Origin: Angustibacter luteus
GTDB lineage: Bacteria > Actinomycetota > Actinomycetes > Actinomycetales > Angustibacteraceae
DNA: 64,000 nucleotides
Assembly (NCBI RefSeq): GCF_039541115.1
Contig: NZ_BAABFP010000007.1
Location: 1-64,000 of the forward strand
Direction: 5' to 3'
Part shown: in pieces, positions 53,829 through 61,332 of the stretch
How positions within the stretch are numbered: the stretch's first letter is position 1
Layout of the letters: each line of letters opens with the position of its first letter
The notes under the pieces: generated by a model
Database searches by the model: none
Told to the model about the DNA's origin: nothing
What the model saw: only the letters and a program-made list of their open reading frames with translations
Position numbers and translations under genes: made by a program

Positions 53829-53834
53829 TAGGGT
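53829..53834 (+). promoter_or_regulatory. Predicted leaderless -10 (TAGGGT) for the DUF4143 gene
   Basis: TAGGGT ends exactly 6 bases before the ATG at 53841. Confidence 0.5.
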
Positions 53835-53840
53835 TGCCTC

Positions 53841-55115
53841 ATGGCCTACCTGCCCCGGACCGTGGACCACGAGCTCGACGAGCTCCTGCCCACCCTCGCT
53901 GCGATCAGCCTGGACGGGCCGAAGGGGGTCGGGAAGACCGCGACCGCGGGACGCCGGGCGAGCACTGTTCTCGCCATGGATGATGCGGGCCAACGGCAAC
54001 TCATCCAGGCGGACCCCGATCGACTCGAACGAGAGTCGTCCCCGGTCCTGGTGGACGAGTGGCAGCGGTTGCCCGAGGTGTGGGACATGGTGCGCCGGAG
54101 CGTGGATCGGGGCGCAGCCCCCGGCAGCTATCTCCTCACCGGGAGCGCGAGTCCCGGTGAGGGCGCCACGACTCATTCGGGGGCCGGGCGCATCGTCCAG
54201 GTCCGGATGAGGCCGCTCACCTTCGCCGAACGGCGGGTTGAGGCACCCACGGTCAGTCTCGGGGCCCTGCTCGAGGGTGCACAGCCCGACATCGGGGGCA
54301 GCACCACCGTCGGACTGGCCGACTACACCGACGAGATCCTGGCTTCGGGCCTTCCGGGTGTCCGCCACCTGGCCGGGCGAGCGCGTCGCGCGCAGCTGGA
54401 CGGCTACCTGGCGCGGATCGTGGACCGGGACTTTCCTGAGCAGGGCCATCCAGTTCGTCGTCCTCGCGCGCTGCGCGCCTGGTTGACCGCCTACGCCGCG
54501 GCGACGTCCACGACAGCGAAGTACAGCGTGATCCTGGATGCCTCGACAGCAGGAGACGGCGACAAGCCTGCCAAGACGACCGTCATCGGATATCGCGACG
54601 TTCTCACGCAGCTGTGGATCCTGGATCCCGTTCCCGGTTGGGTTCCGTCTCGCAATCCCTTCACCCGCCTGCAGCAGTCGCCGAAGCACCACCTCGCCGA
54701 TCCAGCGCTGGCCGCGCGACTGCTCGGCGCCACGGAGGGTTCGCTGCTGGACGGAAGCGAACTCGGTCCATCGATCCCTCGCGACGGAACGCTCCTGGGG
54801 GCTCTGTTCGAGTCCCTCGTCGCGCTCAGCCTCAGGGTCGCCGCACAGTCGGCCGAGGCGACGGTGCACCATCTCCGCACAGCCAACGGGGTGCACGAGG
54901 TCGACTTCATCGTTGAACGCGCTGACCACCGGGTGCTCGCGATCGAGGTCAAGCTCGCCGCATCCGTGGAAGACCGCGACGTCGTCCACCTCACGTGGCT
55001 GGCCGATCAGCTCGGTTCCGACGTGGTGGATCGCGTGGTCGTCACGACGGGTAGCGAGGCGTACCGGCGCCGGGACGGCATTGCGGTCGTGCCGCTCGCG
55101 CTCCTCGGCGTCTGA
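53841..55115 (+). CDS. AAA-type ATPase with DUF4143 domain
   Basis: 424 residues. Walker A GPKGVGKTA (about 26-34) and Walker B SSPVLVDEWQRL (about 66-77) begin an AAA-like module with YLLTGSASPGEG (sensor 1). The DUF4143 region covers about 190-400 and ends in EVDFIVERADHRVLAIEVKLA, a pattern resembling the PD-(D/E)xK nuclease core (D...ExK). The family is widespread and patchy, with unknown function, and is often horizontally transferred. Base composition is visibly less GC-rich than in neighbouring genes, consistent with transfer. Preceded by the 23-bp-period repeats; no partner gene is adjacent. Confidence 0.88.
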   Translation: MAYLPRTVDHELDELLPTLAAISLDGPKGVGKTATAGRRASTVLAMDDAGQRQLIQADPDRLERESSPVLVDEWQRLPEVWDMVRRSVDRGAAPGSYLLTGSASPGEGATTHSGAGRIVQVRMRPLTFAERRVEAPTVSLGALLEGAQPDIGGSTTVGLADYTDEILASGLPGVRHLAGRARRAQLDGYLARIVDRDFPEQGHPVRRPRALRAWLTAYAAATSTTAKYSVILDASTAGDGDKPAKTTVIGYRDVLTQLWILDPVPGWVPSRNPFTRLQQSPKHHLADPALAARLLGATEGSLLDGSELGPSIPRDGTLLGALFESLVALSLRVAAQSAEATVHHLRTANGVHEVDFIVERADHRVLAIEVKLAASVEDRDVVHLTWLADQLGSDVVDRVVVTTGSEAYRRRDGIAVVPLALLGV

Positions 55116-55131
55116 GCCCGTCGGACCTTGC

Positions 55132-56619
55132 TCACACCACGTAGGCGGCGTCGTCGTCCGGGGCGGGACGCCGGCCGCCGGCCGGCCGCCGCGTGACGAC
55201 GTCCCAGGCCTGCGCGACCAGCGGTACGGCGCGCGCCAGGACGTCGACGGGCAGCGCGAACGGCAGCCGCACCCACGACTCCAGACCGCCGTCGGCGGCG
55301 AAGCGGGAGCCCGGGGTCAACCGCACCCCGAGGTCCGCCGCGGCTGCGGCGAGGTCGCTCGCGGACGGCGCGGGCAGGGCGCACCAGAGCACCTGGCCCC
55401 CCGCCGGCCGGACGACCCGCCAGTCCGGCAGGTGGGCGGCCAGCAACCCGGTCAGGACGTCGCGGCCCTGGCGCAGCTGGTCGACCCGGTAGGTGCGGAG
55501 GTCGTCGAGCTCGCCGAGCAGGTGCAGCAGGGCCAGCTGCTCGAGGACCGGGCTGGCCAGGTCCTGCCGCGAGCGCAGCGCCGCGAGCCGGGCAACGGTC
55601 GCCGCGTCCGAGCGCAGCCAGCCCATCCGCAGGCCGCCCCAAGCGATCTTGCTCGCCGAGCCGACGGTGACGACCGGCGTCCGGCCGGCGAACACGGCCA
55701 ACGGCGGTGGCATCTCGAGCCCGTCCACCGCCAGCTCGACCAGCGTCTCGTCGACCACCGCGACGGTGCCGCTGCGGTCGAGCGTTCGGGCGACCTGCTC
55801 GCGGACCTCGCCGGACATCAGCGCCCCGGTCGGGTTCTGGAACTCCGGCACGAGGTAGGCGGCCGTGGGGGAGGTCTGCCGGGCCGCGGAGCCCAAGGAG
55901 TCCAGGTCCCAGGTGAGAGCGGTCGGGTCGACCGGCACCGGCACGAGCCGTGCCCCCAGGTCGGTGACGACGTCCAGGCCGTTGGGGTAGCCGGGCTGCT
56001 CGACGAGCACGCGGTCGCCGGCGCCCGCGGCCAGCGTCAGCCCGAGCCGCACGGCCTGCAGAGCGCCGCTGGTGACCAGCACCTGGTCGGCCGTGGTGGC
56101 CAGTCCCCGCTCGGTGAACCGCTCGGCGAGGCGCTCGCGCAGCGAGACCAGGCCGCGGTAGTCGTAGCCGGTGCCGGGCAGGTACCGGGGCAGCTCCTCC
56201 AGCGCAGCGGTGTAGGCGGCGTGCAGGTGCGGGGGAGCGCCCGGGGCGGCGTGCGCGAGGTCGAGCACGCCCTCCGGAGCCGGCTCCGGAGCCCACGTGG
56301 GTACCGGCGCACCGGCGGTCGGCAGGGTCGTCCAGGTGCCCGAGCCCTGCCGGCTGGCGGCGTGGCCGCTCTCCCGGAGGACGTCGAAGGCCGCGCTGAC
56401 GGTCGTCCGGCTCAGGCCCAGCGTGAGGGCCAGCTCGCGCTCGGGCGGTAGCCGGACGCCGACCGGCAGCCGGCCGTCCAGGATGACCAGCCGGATCCGG
56501 CCGGCCAGCGCCGCGTAGGCGGGTGCGGTGGACGACGGCCAGGCGCCGAGCAGGCGGGTGAGCTCGCGCGGGCCGATCCGGCGGCTCGGGGGTGGTCGAC
56601 GTGGTGGACGGGACGGCAC
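55132..56619 (-). CDS. MocR-type regulator (GntR HTH + aminotransferase fold), YczR-like
   Basis: 495 residues. The N-terminal winged helix (IRLVILDGRLPVGVRLPPER...LGLSRTTVSAAFDVLRESG, about 45-105) is joined to a PLP aminotransferase-like domain with YLVPEFQNPTG and the PLP lysine in VGSASKIAWGGLRMGW (about 324). The divergent neighbour is a YczE-family membrane protein, the hallmark pairing of the YczR subgroup of MocR regulators; a tandem repeat in the shared promoter supports this. PLP probably serves as effector. Start uncertain: GTG at 56619 or 56634, both within the operator. Confidence 0.85.
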   Translation of the reverse strand: MPSRPPRRPPPSRRIGPRELTRLLGAWPSSTAPAYAALAGRIRLVILDGRLPVGVRLPPERELALTLGLSRTTVSAAFDVLRESGHAASRQGSGTWTTLPTAGAPVPTWAPEPAPEGVLDLAHAAPGAPPHLHAAYTAALEELPRYLPGTGYDYRGLVSLRERLAERFTERGLATTADQVLVTSGALQAVRLGLTLAAGAGDRVLVEQPGYPNGLDVVTDLGARLVPVPVDPTALTWDLDSLGSAARQTSPTAAYLVPEFQNPTGALMSGEVREQVARTLDRSGTVAVVDETLVELAVDGLEMPPPLAVFAGRTPVVTVGSASKIAWGGLRMGWLRSDAATVARLAALRSRQDLASPVLEQLALLHLLGELDDLRTYRVDQLRQGRDVLTGLLAAHLPDWRVVRPAGGQVLWCALPAPSASDLAAAAADLGVRLTPGSRFAADGGLESWVRLPFALPVDVLARAVPLVAQAWDVVTRRPAGGRRPAPDDDAAYVV

Positions 56620-56645
56620 CAGACCACTGTTCACCAGACCACTGT
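56617..56645. promoter_or_regulatory. Tandem operator CACCAGACCACTGT x2 in the yczR-yczE region
   Basis: CACCAGACCACTGT is repeated exactly at 56617-56630 and 56632-56645 (15-bp period); a further TCTGG box lies inverted at 56658-56662. Direct repeats of this kind in the promoter between yczR and yczE are typical MocR/GntR binding sites. It overlaps the annotated start of the regulator, so binding would block its transcription or the true start is further downstream. Confidence 0.75.
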
Positions 56646-56694
56646 GCGCCAATTGGCTCTGGATCTCAAGGCCAATCACCGCGACCATCGTCAG

Positions 56695-57357
56695 GTGCAC
56701 CAGAAGCTGAGCGCCCCCCGCCGCCTGCCCCGCAGGCTTCCCCGCCGCCTGACCCAGCTCTACGTCGGGCTGCTGCTCTACGGCCTGAGCATGGCGCTCT
56801 TCGTCCGCTCCGACCTCGGCGTCATGCCGTGGGACGTGCTGCACCAGGGGCTGGCCCGCCACTTCGGGCTGAGCATCGGCGCCTGGACGATCATCGTCGG
56901 CGCCGTCGTGCTGCTGGGCTGGATCCCGTTGCGCGAGAGGCCGGGCATCGGCACGGTCAGCAACGTCCTGGTGATCGGGGTGGCCATCGACGCAGCGCTC
57001 GCGGTGCTGCCGGAGGTGCACGCCCTGGCGCCGCGGGTCGGGCTGGTGGTCGCGGGGCTGCTGCTCAACGCCGTTGCCACCGCCCTCTACATCGGCGCCC
57101 GCCTGGGTCCCGGACCGCGGGACGGGCTCATGACCGGGCTGGTGCGGCGAACGGGCGGATCGGTGCGGCTGATCCGGACGGGCATCGAGGTCGCGGTCGT
57201 GCTGATCGGCTGGGCGCTGGGCGGCACGCTGGGGTTGGCCACCGCGGTCTACGCGGTCGGCATCGGCCCGCTCGTGCAGGTGTTCCTGCCACGGCTGACC
57301 GTCCCCGAGCACCGGCCGGTGCCCGCCGAGGTGCCCGCGGATACCCTCGCAGCGTGA
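56695..57357 (+). CDS. YczE/YyaS/YitT family membrane protein
   Basis: 220 residues from GTG 56695, with about five or six transmembrane helices. The conserved start YVGLLLYGLSMALFVRSDLGVMPWDVLHQGL and the later GARLGPGPRDGLMTGL are the marks of the YczE family. Function is not established; members are usually controlled by the divergent MocR-type YczR. A GTG at 56644 is in frame but would sit inside the operator, so 56695 is preferred. The stop overlaps the following GTG (GTGA). Confidence 0.8.
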   Translation: MHQKLSAPRRLPRRLPRRLTQLYVGLLLYGLSMALFVRSDLGVMPWDVLHQGLARHFGLSIGAWTIIVGAVVLLGWIPLRERPGIGTVSNVLVIGVAIDAALAVLPEVHALAPRVGLVVAGLLLNAVATALYIGARLGPGPRDGLMTGLVRRTGGSVRLIRTGIEVAVVLIGWALGGTLGLATAVYAVGIGPLVQVFLPRLTVPEHRPVPAEVPADTLAA

Positions 57358-58529
57358 CGGACTCGACCAGCAGCCAGGGGTTCAGCACCCGCGCCATCCA
57401 CGCCGGGCAGGAGCCGGACCCGCTCACCGGGGCCGTCGTCCCGCCGATCTACCAGGTGTCGACGTACAAGCAGGACGGCGTCGGCGGCCTGCGCGGCGGG
57501 TACGAGTACTCGCGCTCCGCGAACCCGACCCGGACCGCGCTCGAGGACTGCCTGGCGGCGCTCGAGCGCGGCAGCCGGGGTTTCGCCTTCGCCAGCGGCC
57601 TCGCCGCGGAGGACACGCTGCTGCGCGCCGTCACCCGTCCCGGCGACCACGCGGTCGTGCCGGACGACGCCTACGGCGGCACCTACCGGTTGTTCGCCAA
57701 GGTCGCGCAGCCGTGGGGGCTGGAGCACACGCCCGCTCACCTGGGTGACCTGGACGCCGTCCGCGCCGCGATCCGCCCGGGGCAGACCAAGGTCGTGTGG
57801 GCCGAGACGCCGACCAACCCGCTGCTGGGCATCGCCGACATCGCTGCGCTCGCCGAGATCGCCCACGCCGCGGGGGCGCTGCTGGTGGTGGACAACACGT
57901 TCGCCACGCCGTACCTGCAGAGCCCGCTCGCGCTGGGCGCCGATGTCGTCGTGCACTCCACGACCAAGTACGCCGGCGGCCACTCCGACGTCGTCGGCGG
58001 AGCGCTGGTGACGTCGACCACTCCCGCCACGGGGTTCGAGGACCTGGACGAGCGGGTGGGCTTCCACCAGAACTCGATGGGCGCCGTCGCGGGCCCGTTC
58101 GACGCGTGGCTGGTCCTGCGAGGGCTGAAGACCCTCGCGGTGCGGATGGACCGGCACTGCGACAACGCGGAGCGGGTCGTCGCGTTCCTGTCCGAGCACC
58201 CGCGGGTGTCGTCCGTGCTGTACCCCGGACTGGAGTCGCACCAGGGCCATGCCGTTGCGGCACAGCAGATGCGGCGCTTCGGGGGGATGGTCAGCTTCCG
58301 GCTGCGCGGTGGCGTCGAGGAGGCGCTGGGCGCGTGCAAGCGGGCCGAGGTCTTCACCCTGGGCGAGTCCCTCGGCGGGGTCGAGTCGCTGATCGAGCAC
58401 CCCGGCCGGATGACGCACGCGAGCGTGGCCGGCTCCGTGCTGGAGGTGCCGGACGACCTGATCCGGCTCTCGGTCGGCATCGAGGACGTCGATGACCTGC
58501 TCGCGGATCTTGAGCAGGCGCTCAGCTGA
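57354..58529 (+). CDS. Cystathionine gamma-synthase / PLP transsulfuration enzyme
   Basis: 391 residues. Substrate and PLP motifs: TRAIHAGQEPDPLTGAVVPP, YEYSRSANPTRTALE, DNTFATPYLQSPLALGADVV, and the PLP lysine in HSTTKYAGGHSDVVGG (about 204). The C-terminal GESLGGVESLIEHPGRMTHAS is typical of gamma-synthases, though gamma-lyase and O-succinylhomoserine variants look alike. It makes cystathionine from an activated homoserine and cysteine, complementing cystathionine beta-synthase at 34728. The GTG start overlaps the yczE stop. Confidence 0.9.
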   Translation: MTDSTSSQGFSTRAIHAGQEPDPLTGAVVPPIYQVSTYKQDGVGGLRGGYEYSRSANPTRTALEDCLAALERGSRGFAFASGLAAEDTLLRAVTRPGDHAVVPDDAYGGTYRLFAKVAQPWGLEHTPAHLGDLDAVRAAIRPGQTKVVWAETPTNPLLGIADIAALAEIAHAAGALLVVDNTFATPYLQSPLALGADVVVHSTTKYAGGHSDVVGGALVTSTTPATGFEDLDERVGFHQNSMGAVAGPFDAWLVLRGLKTLAVRMDRHCDNAERVVAFLSEHPRVSSVLYPGLESHQGHAVAAQQMRRFGGMVSFRLRGGVEEALGACKRAEVFTLGESLGGVESLIEHPGRMTHASVAGSVLEVPDDLIRLSVGIEDVDDLLADLEQALS

Positions 58530-58555
58530 CGCGAAGCGGGTCAGCTCGGAGCGGA

Positions 58556-58572
58556 TATGCCCAGGCGGCATA
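58556..58572. terminator. Short hairpin between convergent genes
   Basis: TATGCC (58556-58561) pairs with GGCATA (58567-58572) around CAGGC, 27 bases after the gamma-synthase stop and 30 bases before the convergent stop at 58603. Weak; could serve either gene. Confidence 0.35.
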
Positions 58573-58602
58573 CGGACGCCGGTCTGGCATCGGCCGCTCG
58601 AG

Positions 58603-59295
58603 TCAGCCGGATTTCCTGAGGCCGGCGGTGGCCAGGACCTGCGGCTCCATCCGGGCAGGCAGGACGTCGTCGCGGAACCGGAATCGGGCGAGCTGGGCGC
58701 ACCGAGCGACCGTGGTGCCCAGGTCGAGTCGGCGGCGCTCGCGCACCCAGGCGACGAGCTCCGCCGGGTGGGCGATGTCCGCAGCGAAGTGCACGAGCGT
58801 GGCGTACCAGATGTCGCGTCGGAAACCGTCTTCGCGCCAGGAGTCCGGTCCGAGCTCGTCGGCCAGGGCCTGTGCGAACGCCGGTGCCGCGTCGTCGACC
58901 GGTTCGGTGCAGGCCATGACGGTGAGCGACGTCAGCGTCAACCCGGTGAGCCGCAGCGCGACGGGACGGCTCCGGGCGGTCGCGCGATCCAGGGCCGACC
59001 GGTAGCGGTCGAGCGCGGGATCGTCGTCCGGGACGTCGTGCCGGTAGGTCTCGAGGGATCGCACGGTCACGTGGGCGCAGCCGGCCAACCCCGTGCCGAA
59101 GTGACCGGGACCGGCCAGTGCCAACGCCTGACCCGTGAGCTCGTCCAGTGCTGCCGTCGCCGCGCCGTCGAGCGGGAGGAGCACGCTGATCGGCCACCGA
59201 CCCCCCTCGTCGGGCGGTGCGTCGCGCTGGTGCTCGCGACGCTCGATCAGTGGTGCTGCTTCGTCGAACAGGTCGTCGAAGCGGGTCCGGGCCAC
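58603..59295 (-). CDS. 2H phosphoesterase-like hypothetical protein
   Basis: 230 residues. The segment HFGTGLAGCAHVTVRSLETYR carries an HxTxR-type motif as in LigT/2H phosphoesterases (about 63-83), but the second copy region reads RRDIWYATLVHFAADI and lacks an HxT/S pair, so either the second His is supplied elsewhere or the protein is inactive. The rest is unassigned. It could act on cyclic or RNA phosphates if active. GTG start is fixed by TAGCCT 6 bases upstream. It may follow the MFS gene in an operon but has its own leaderless promoter. Confidence 0.6.
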   Translation of the reverse strand: MARTRFDDLFDEAAPLIERREHQRDAPPDEGGRWPISVLLPLDGAATAALDELTGQALALAGPGHFGTGLAGCAHVTVRSLETYRHDVPDDDPALDRYRSALDRATARSRPVALRLTGLTLTSLTVMACTEPVDDAAPAFAQALADELGPDSWREDGFRRDIWYATLVHFAADIAHPAELVAWVRERRRLDLGTTVARCAQLARFRFRDDVLPARMEPQVLATAGLRKSG

Positions 59296-59301
59296 ACGGC
59301 G

Positions 59302-59307
59302 AGGCTA
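59302..59307 (-). promoter_or_regulatory. Predicted leaderless -10 (TAGCCT) for the 2H-like gene
   Basis: TAGCCT on the minus strand, exactly 6 bases before the GTG at 59295; the same hexamer and spacing as the DUF4012 gene. Confidence 0.5.
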
Positions 59308-59353
59308 GTGGTCAGGACCTCGGGGGTCTCCGCATCGACGGCACCCGGCGGGT

Positions 59354-60772
59354 CTACCGAGCCCGCGCGAGGTGGACCTCGCGCACCGCCACCTGCCCGC
59401 TCCGGTGGCTGGCGTGCAGGAACGCCGCGCCGACGGCCGCCGCGAGGCTGAGTCCGGCCGCGACCCACCACGACGCCCGGTAGGCGTCCGGTGCGGACGG
59501 CGGGCTCCACGACGTCAGGATCGTCACCAGGACGGCGACCCCGACCCCCGAGGCCACCTGACGGGAGGCGTTCAGCAGCGCCGAACCCGTTGCGGCAGAG
59601 GCGGTCGGCAGGGACGTCGTCCCGGCCGCCATCAGGGTGCCGAGCGCGAGGCCGACGCCGATCCCACCGATCACCATGGCCGGCAGCAGGTCGACGAGGT
59701 AGTTCGGCTCGATGCTGGAGACCGTGGCCCGCCAGACGAAGCCGAGCCCGAACAGCAGGCTGCCGACGGTCGCCAGTGCGCCGGGCCCGACCCGCTCGAC
59801 CAGTCGACGCGAGGCGATCGTCGTGATCGGCACCAGAGCGGGGCCGGGCACCATCGCGAGGCCGGTGAGCAGCGGGCCGTAGCCCCAGACCTGCTGGCAC
59901 CACAGGGCGTTGGACACCAGCATGATCGCGAACGCGATGCTGAAGACGAACAGCGCGGCGTTGGCCCGGGCGAACCCGCGAGCGCGTACCAGCGACGGCT
60001 CCACCAGCGGCACGGGCTGGGTCAGGCAGCGCCGGACGACGACCGCCGAGGAGACCAGGGCGAGCGCGAACAGCGTGAGCGTGCCGGCCGACGTCCAGCC
60101 CCAGGCCGGTCCCTGCAGCAGTCCGGCGACGAGCGAGCCGATGCCCAGCACCGCCAGCACGGCGGCCACCGGGTCCGGCAGGGCCGTGCGCGGGTGCGCC
60201 TGCGGGTGGGGCAGCACCCGCCGTCCGGCCACCACGCCCAGGACGCCGATGGGCAGGTTCACCAGGAAGACCCAGCGCCAGCTCGCCTCCACCAGCAGGC
60301 CACCGAGCACCGGACCGGTCGCCGCGGCGATGCCACCCACCGCGGCCCACGCCCGGGTGGCCCGGACCCGGTCGCCGACCTCCACGCCGGCCACCAGCAG
60401 CGCCAGCGACGACGGGAGCTGCAGGGCCGCACCGGCGGCCTGCACGACGCGCGCGCCGATCAGCACGTCGAGGGTGGGCGCGAGCGCACAGGCCAACGAC
60501 GCCAGGGTGAACACGGCGGTGCCGACCAGGAAGACCCGCCGGTGGCCGTACCGGTCGCCGGCCCGGCCGGCGACGACGAGCAGGGCGCCGAGGGTGACCG
60601 CGTAGGCGTTCAGCACCCAGCTGACGTGGGCCAGCGAGCTGCCGGGGAAGGAGTGGGTGAGGTCGTCGAACGCGACGTTCACGATCCACAGGTCCAGGTT
60701 CGTCATGAACACGGCCAGTGCGACCACGGCGAAGACCCGGGAGGCGGGTCGGTTTGATTTCCGAATTGGCAT
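59354..60772 (-). CDS. MFS drug-efflux transporter, DHA2 (EmrB/QacA) type
   Basis: 472 residues with about 14 predicted transmembrane helices. DLWIVNVAFDDL, VLNAYAVTLGALLVVAGRAGDRYGHRR (motif A) and GGIAAATGPVLGGLL (motif C of antiporters) identify a proton-driven multidrug exporter. The divergent HxlR-type regulator strongly suggests inducible drug or aldehyde-stress efflux. ATG at 60772, preceded by TAGTTT 7 bases upstream; the nearby TTG at 60781 is less likely. Confidence 0.9.
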   Translation of the reverse strand: MPIRKSNRPASRVFAVVALAVFMTNLDLWIVNVAFDDLTHSFPGSSLAHVSWVLNAYAVTLGALLVVAGRAGDRYGHRRVFLVGTAVFTLASLACALAPTLDVLIGARVVQAAGAALQLPSSLALLVAGVEVGDRVRATRAWAAVGGIAAATGPVLGGLLVEASWRWVFLVNLPIGVLGVVAGRRVLPHPQAHPRTALPDPVAAVLAVLGIGSLVAGLLQGPAWGWTSAGTLTLFALALVSSAVVVRRCLTQPVPLVEPSLVRARGFARANAALFVFSIAFAIMLVSNALWCQQVWGYGPLLTGLAMVPGPALVPITTIASRRLVERVGPGALATVGSLLFGLGFVWRATVSSIEPNYLVDLLPAMVIGGIGVGLALGTLMAAGTTSLPTASAATGSALLNASRQVASGVGVAVLVTILTSWSPPSAPDAYRASWWVAAGLSLAAAVGAAFLHASHRSGQVAVREVHLARAR

Positions 60773-60779
60773 GGGAGGC

Positions 60780-60785
60780 AAACTA
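60780..60785 (-). promoter_or_regulatory. Predicted leaderless -10 (TAGTTT) for the MFS gene, with HxlR repeats
   Basis: TAGTTT ends 7 bases before the ATG at 60772. The 47-base divergent gap also holds two direct copies of GCAAAC (60778 and 60806), 28 bases apart, plausible HxlR contacts. Confidence 0.4.
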
Positions 60786-60819
60786 GACCCGAGTCGGTTG
60801 GATATGCAAACCTACTGGC

Positions 60820-61290
60820 ATGGACAGGTTGGAGAACGTGCCCGGACGGCCCTGCTCGGTGGCGGCGGCGCTCGACGTCGTCGGCGACAAGTGGGCGCTG
60901 CTGATCGTGCGCGAGCTGCTGTTCGGCAACCACCGGTTCACCGAGATCGTCCGCAACACCGCCGCCCCGCGGGACCGGCTGGCCGCCCGGCTGCGTGACC
61001 TGGTCGACGCCGGGGTCATCGAGAAGCGGCGCTACCAGGAGTCGCCGGAGCGTTTCGAGTACCACTTGACGGCGTCGGGCCGAGCCCTCGCGCCAGTCCT
61101 GCAGTCGTTGCTCGCCTGGGGCGACCGGTTCGCCGTCGACGAGCCGCCGATGACGTTGCAGCACCACGACCACGAGCTGCGGCTGCGCTCGGTCTGCGCG
61201 GTGTGCGGCGAGCGGGTGCACCGCGAGGACGTGCACCGGGTGAGCCGGCGTGCGGGCTGGGACGAGGCCGGCCCGGTCCCCGTCGGCTGA
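60820..61290 (+). CDS. HxlR-family transcriptional regulator
   Basis: 156 residues. The HxlR fold is plain: PCSVAAALDVVGDKWALLIVREL (Cys about 12, redox- or ligand-sensitive in some members) followed by the winged helix ELLFGNHRFTEIVRNTAAPRD and RRYQESPERFEYHLTASGRAL. The C-terminus adds CAVCGERVHRED, a possible metal site unusual in basic HxlR proteins. Divergent from the MFS pump it probably represses. ATG at 60820; the gap to the pump gene is only 47 bases, so the operator must overlap both promoters. Confidence 0.88.
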   Translation: MDRLENVPGRPCSVAAALDVVGDKWALLIVRELLFGNHRFTEIVRNTAAPRDRLAARLRDLVDAGVIEKRRYQESPERFEYHLTASGRALAPVLQSLLAWGDRFAVDEPPMTLQHHDHELRLRSVCAVCGERVHREDVHRVSRRAGWDEAGPVPVG

Positions 61291-61320
61291 CGCCCGTCCG
61301 GCCGGCACCCCGCCCGCCCG

Positions 61321-61326
61321 TAGGCT
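61321..61326 (+). promoter_or_regulatory. Predicted leaderless -10 (TAGGCT) for the MutL/GlmL-family gene
   Basis: TAGGCT ends 6 bases before the GTG at 61333. Confidence 0.5.
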
Positions 61327-61332
61327 GCGCGG

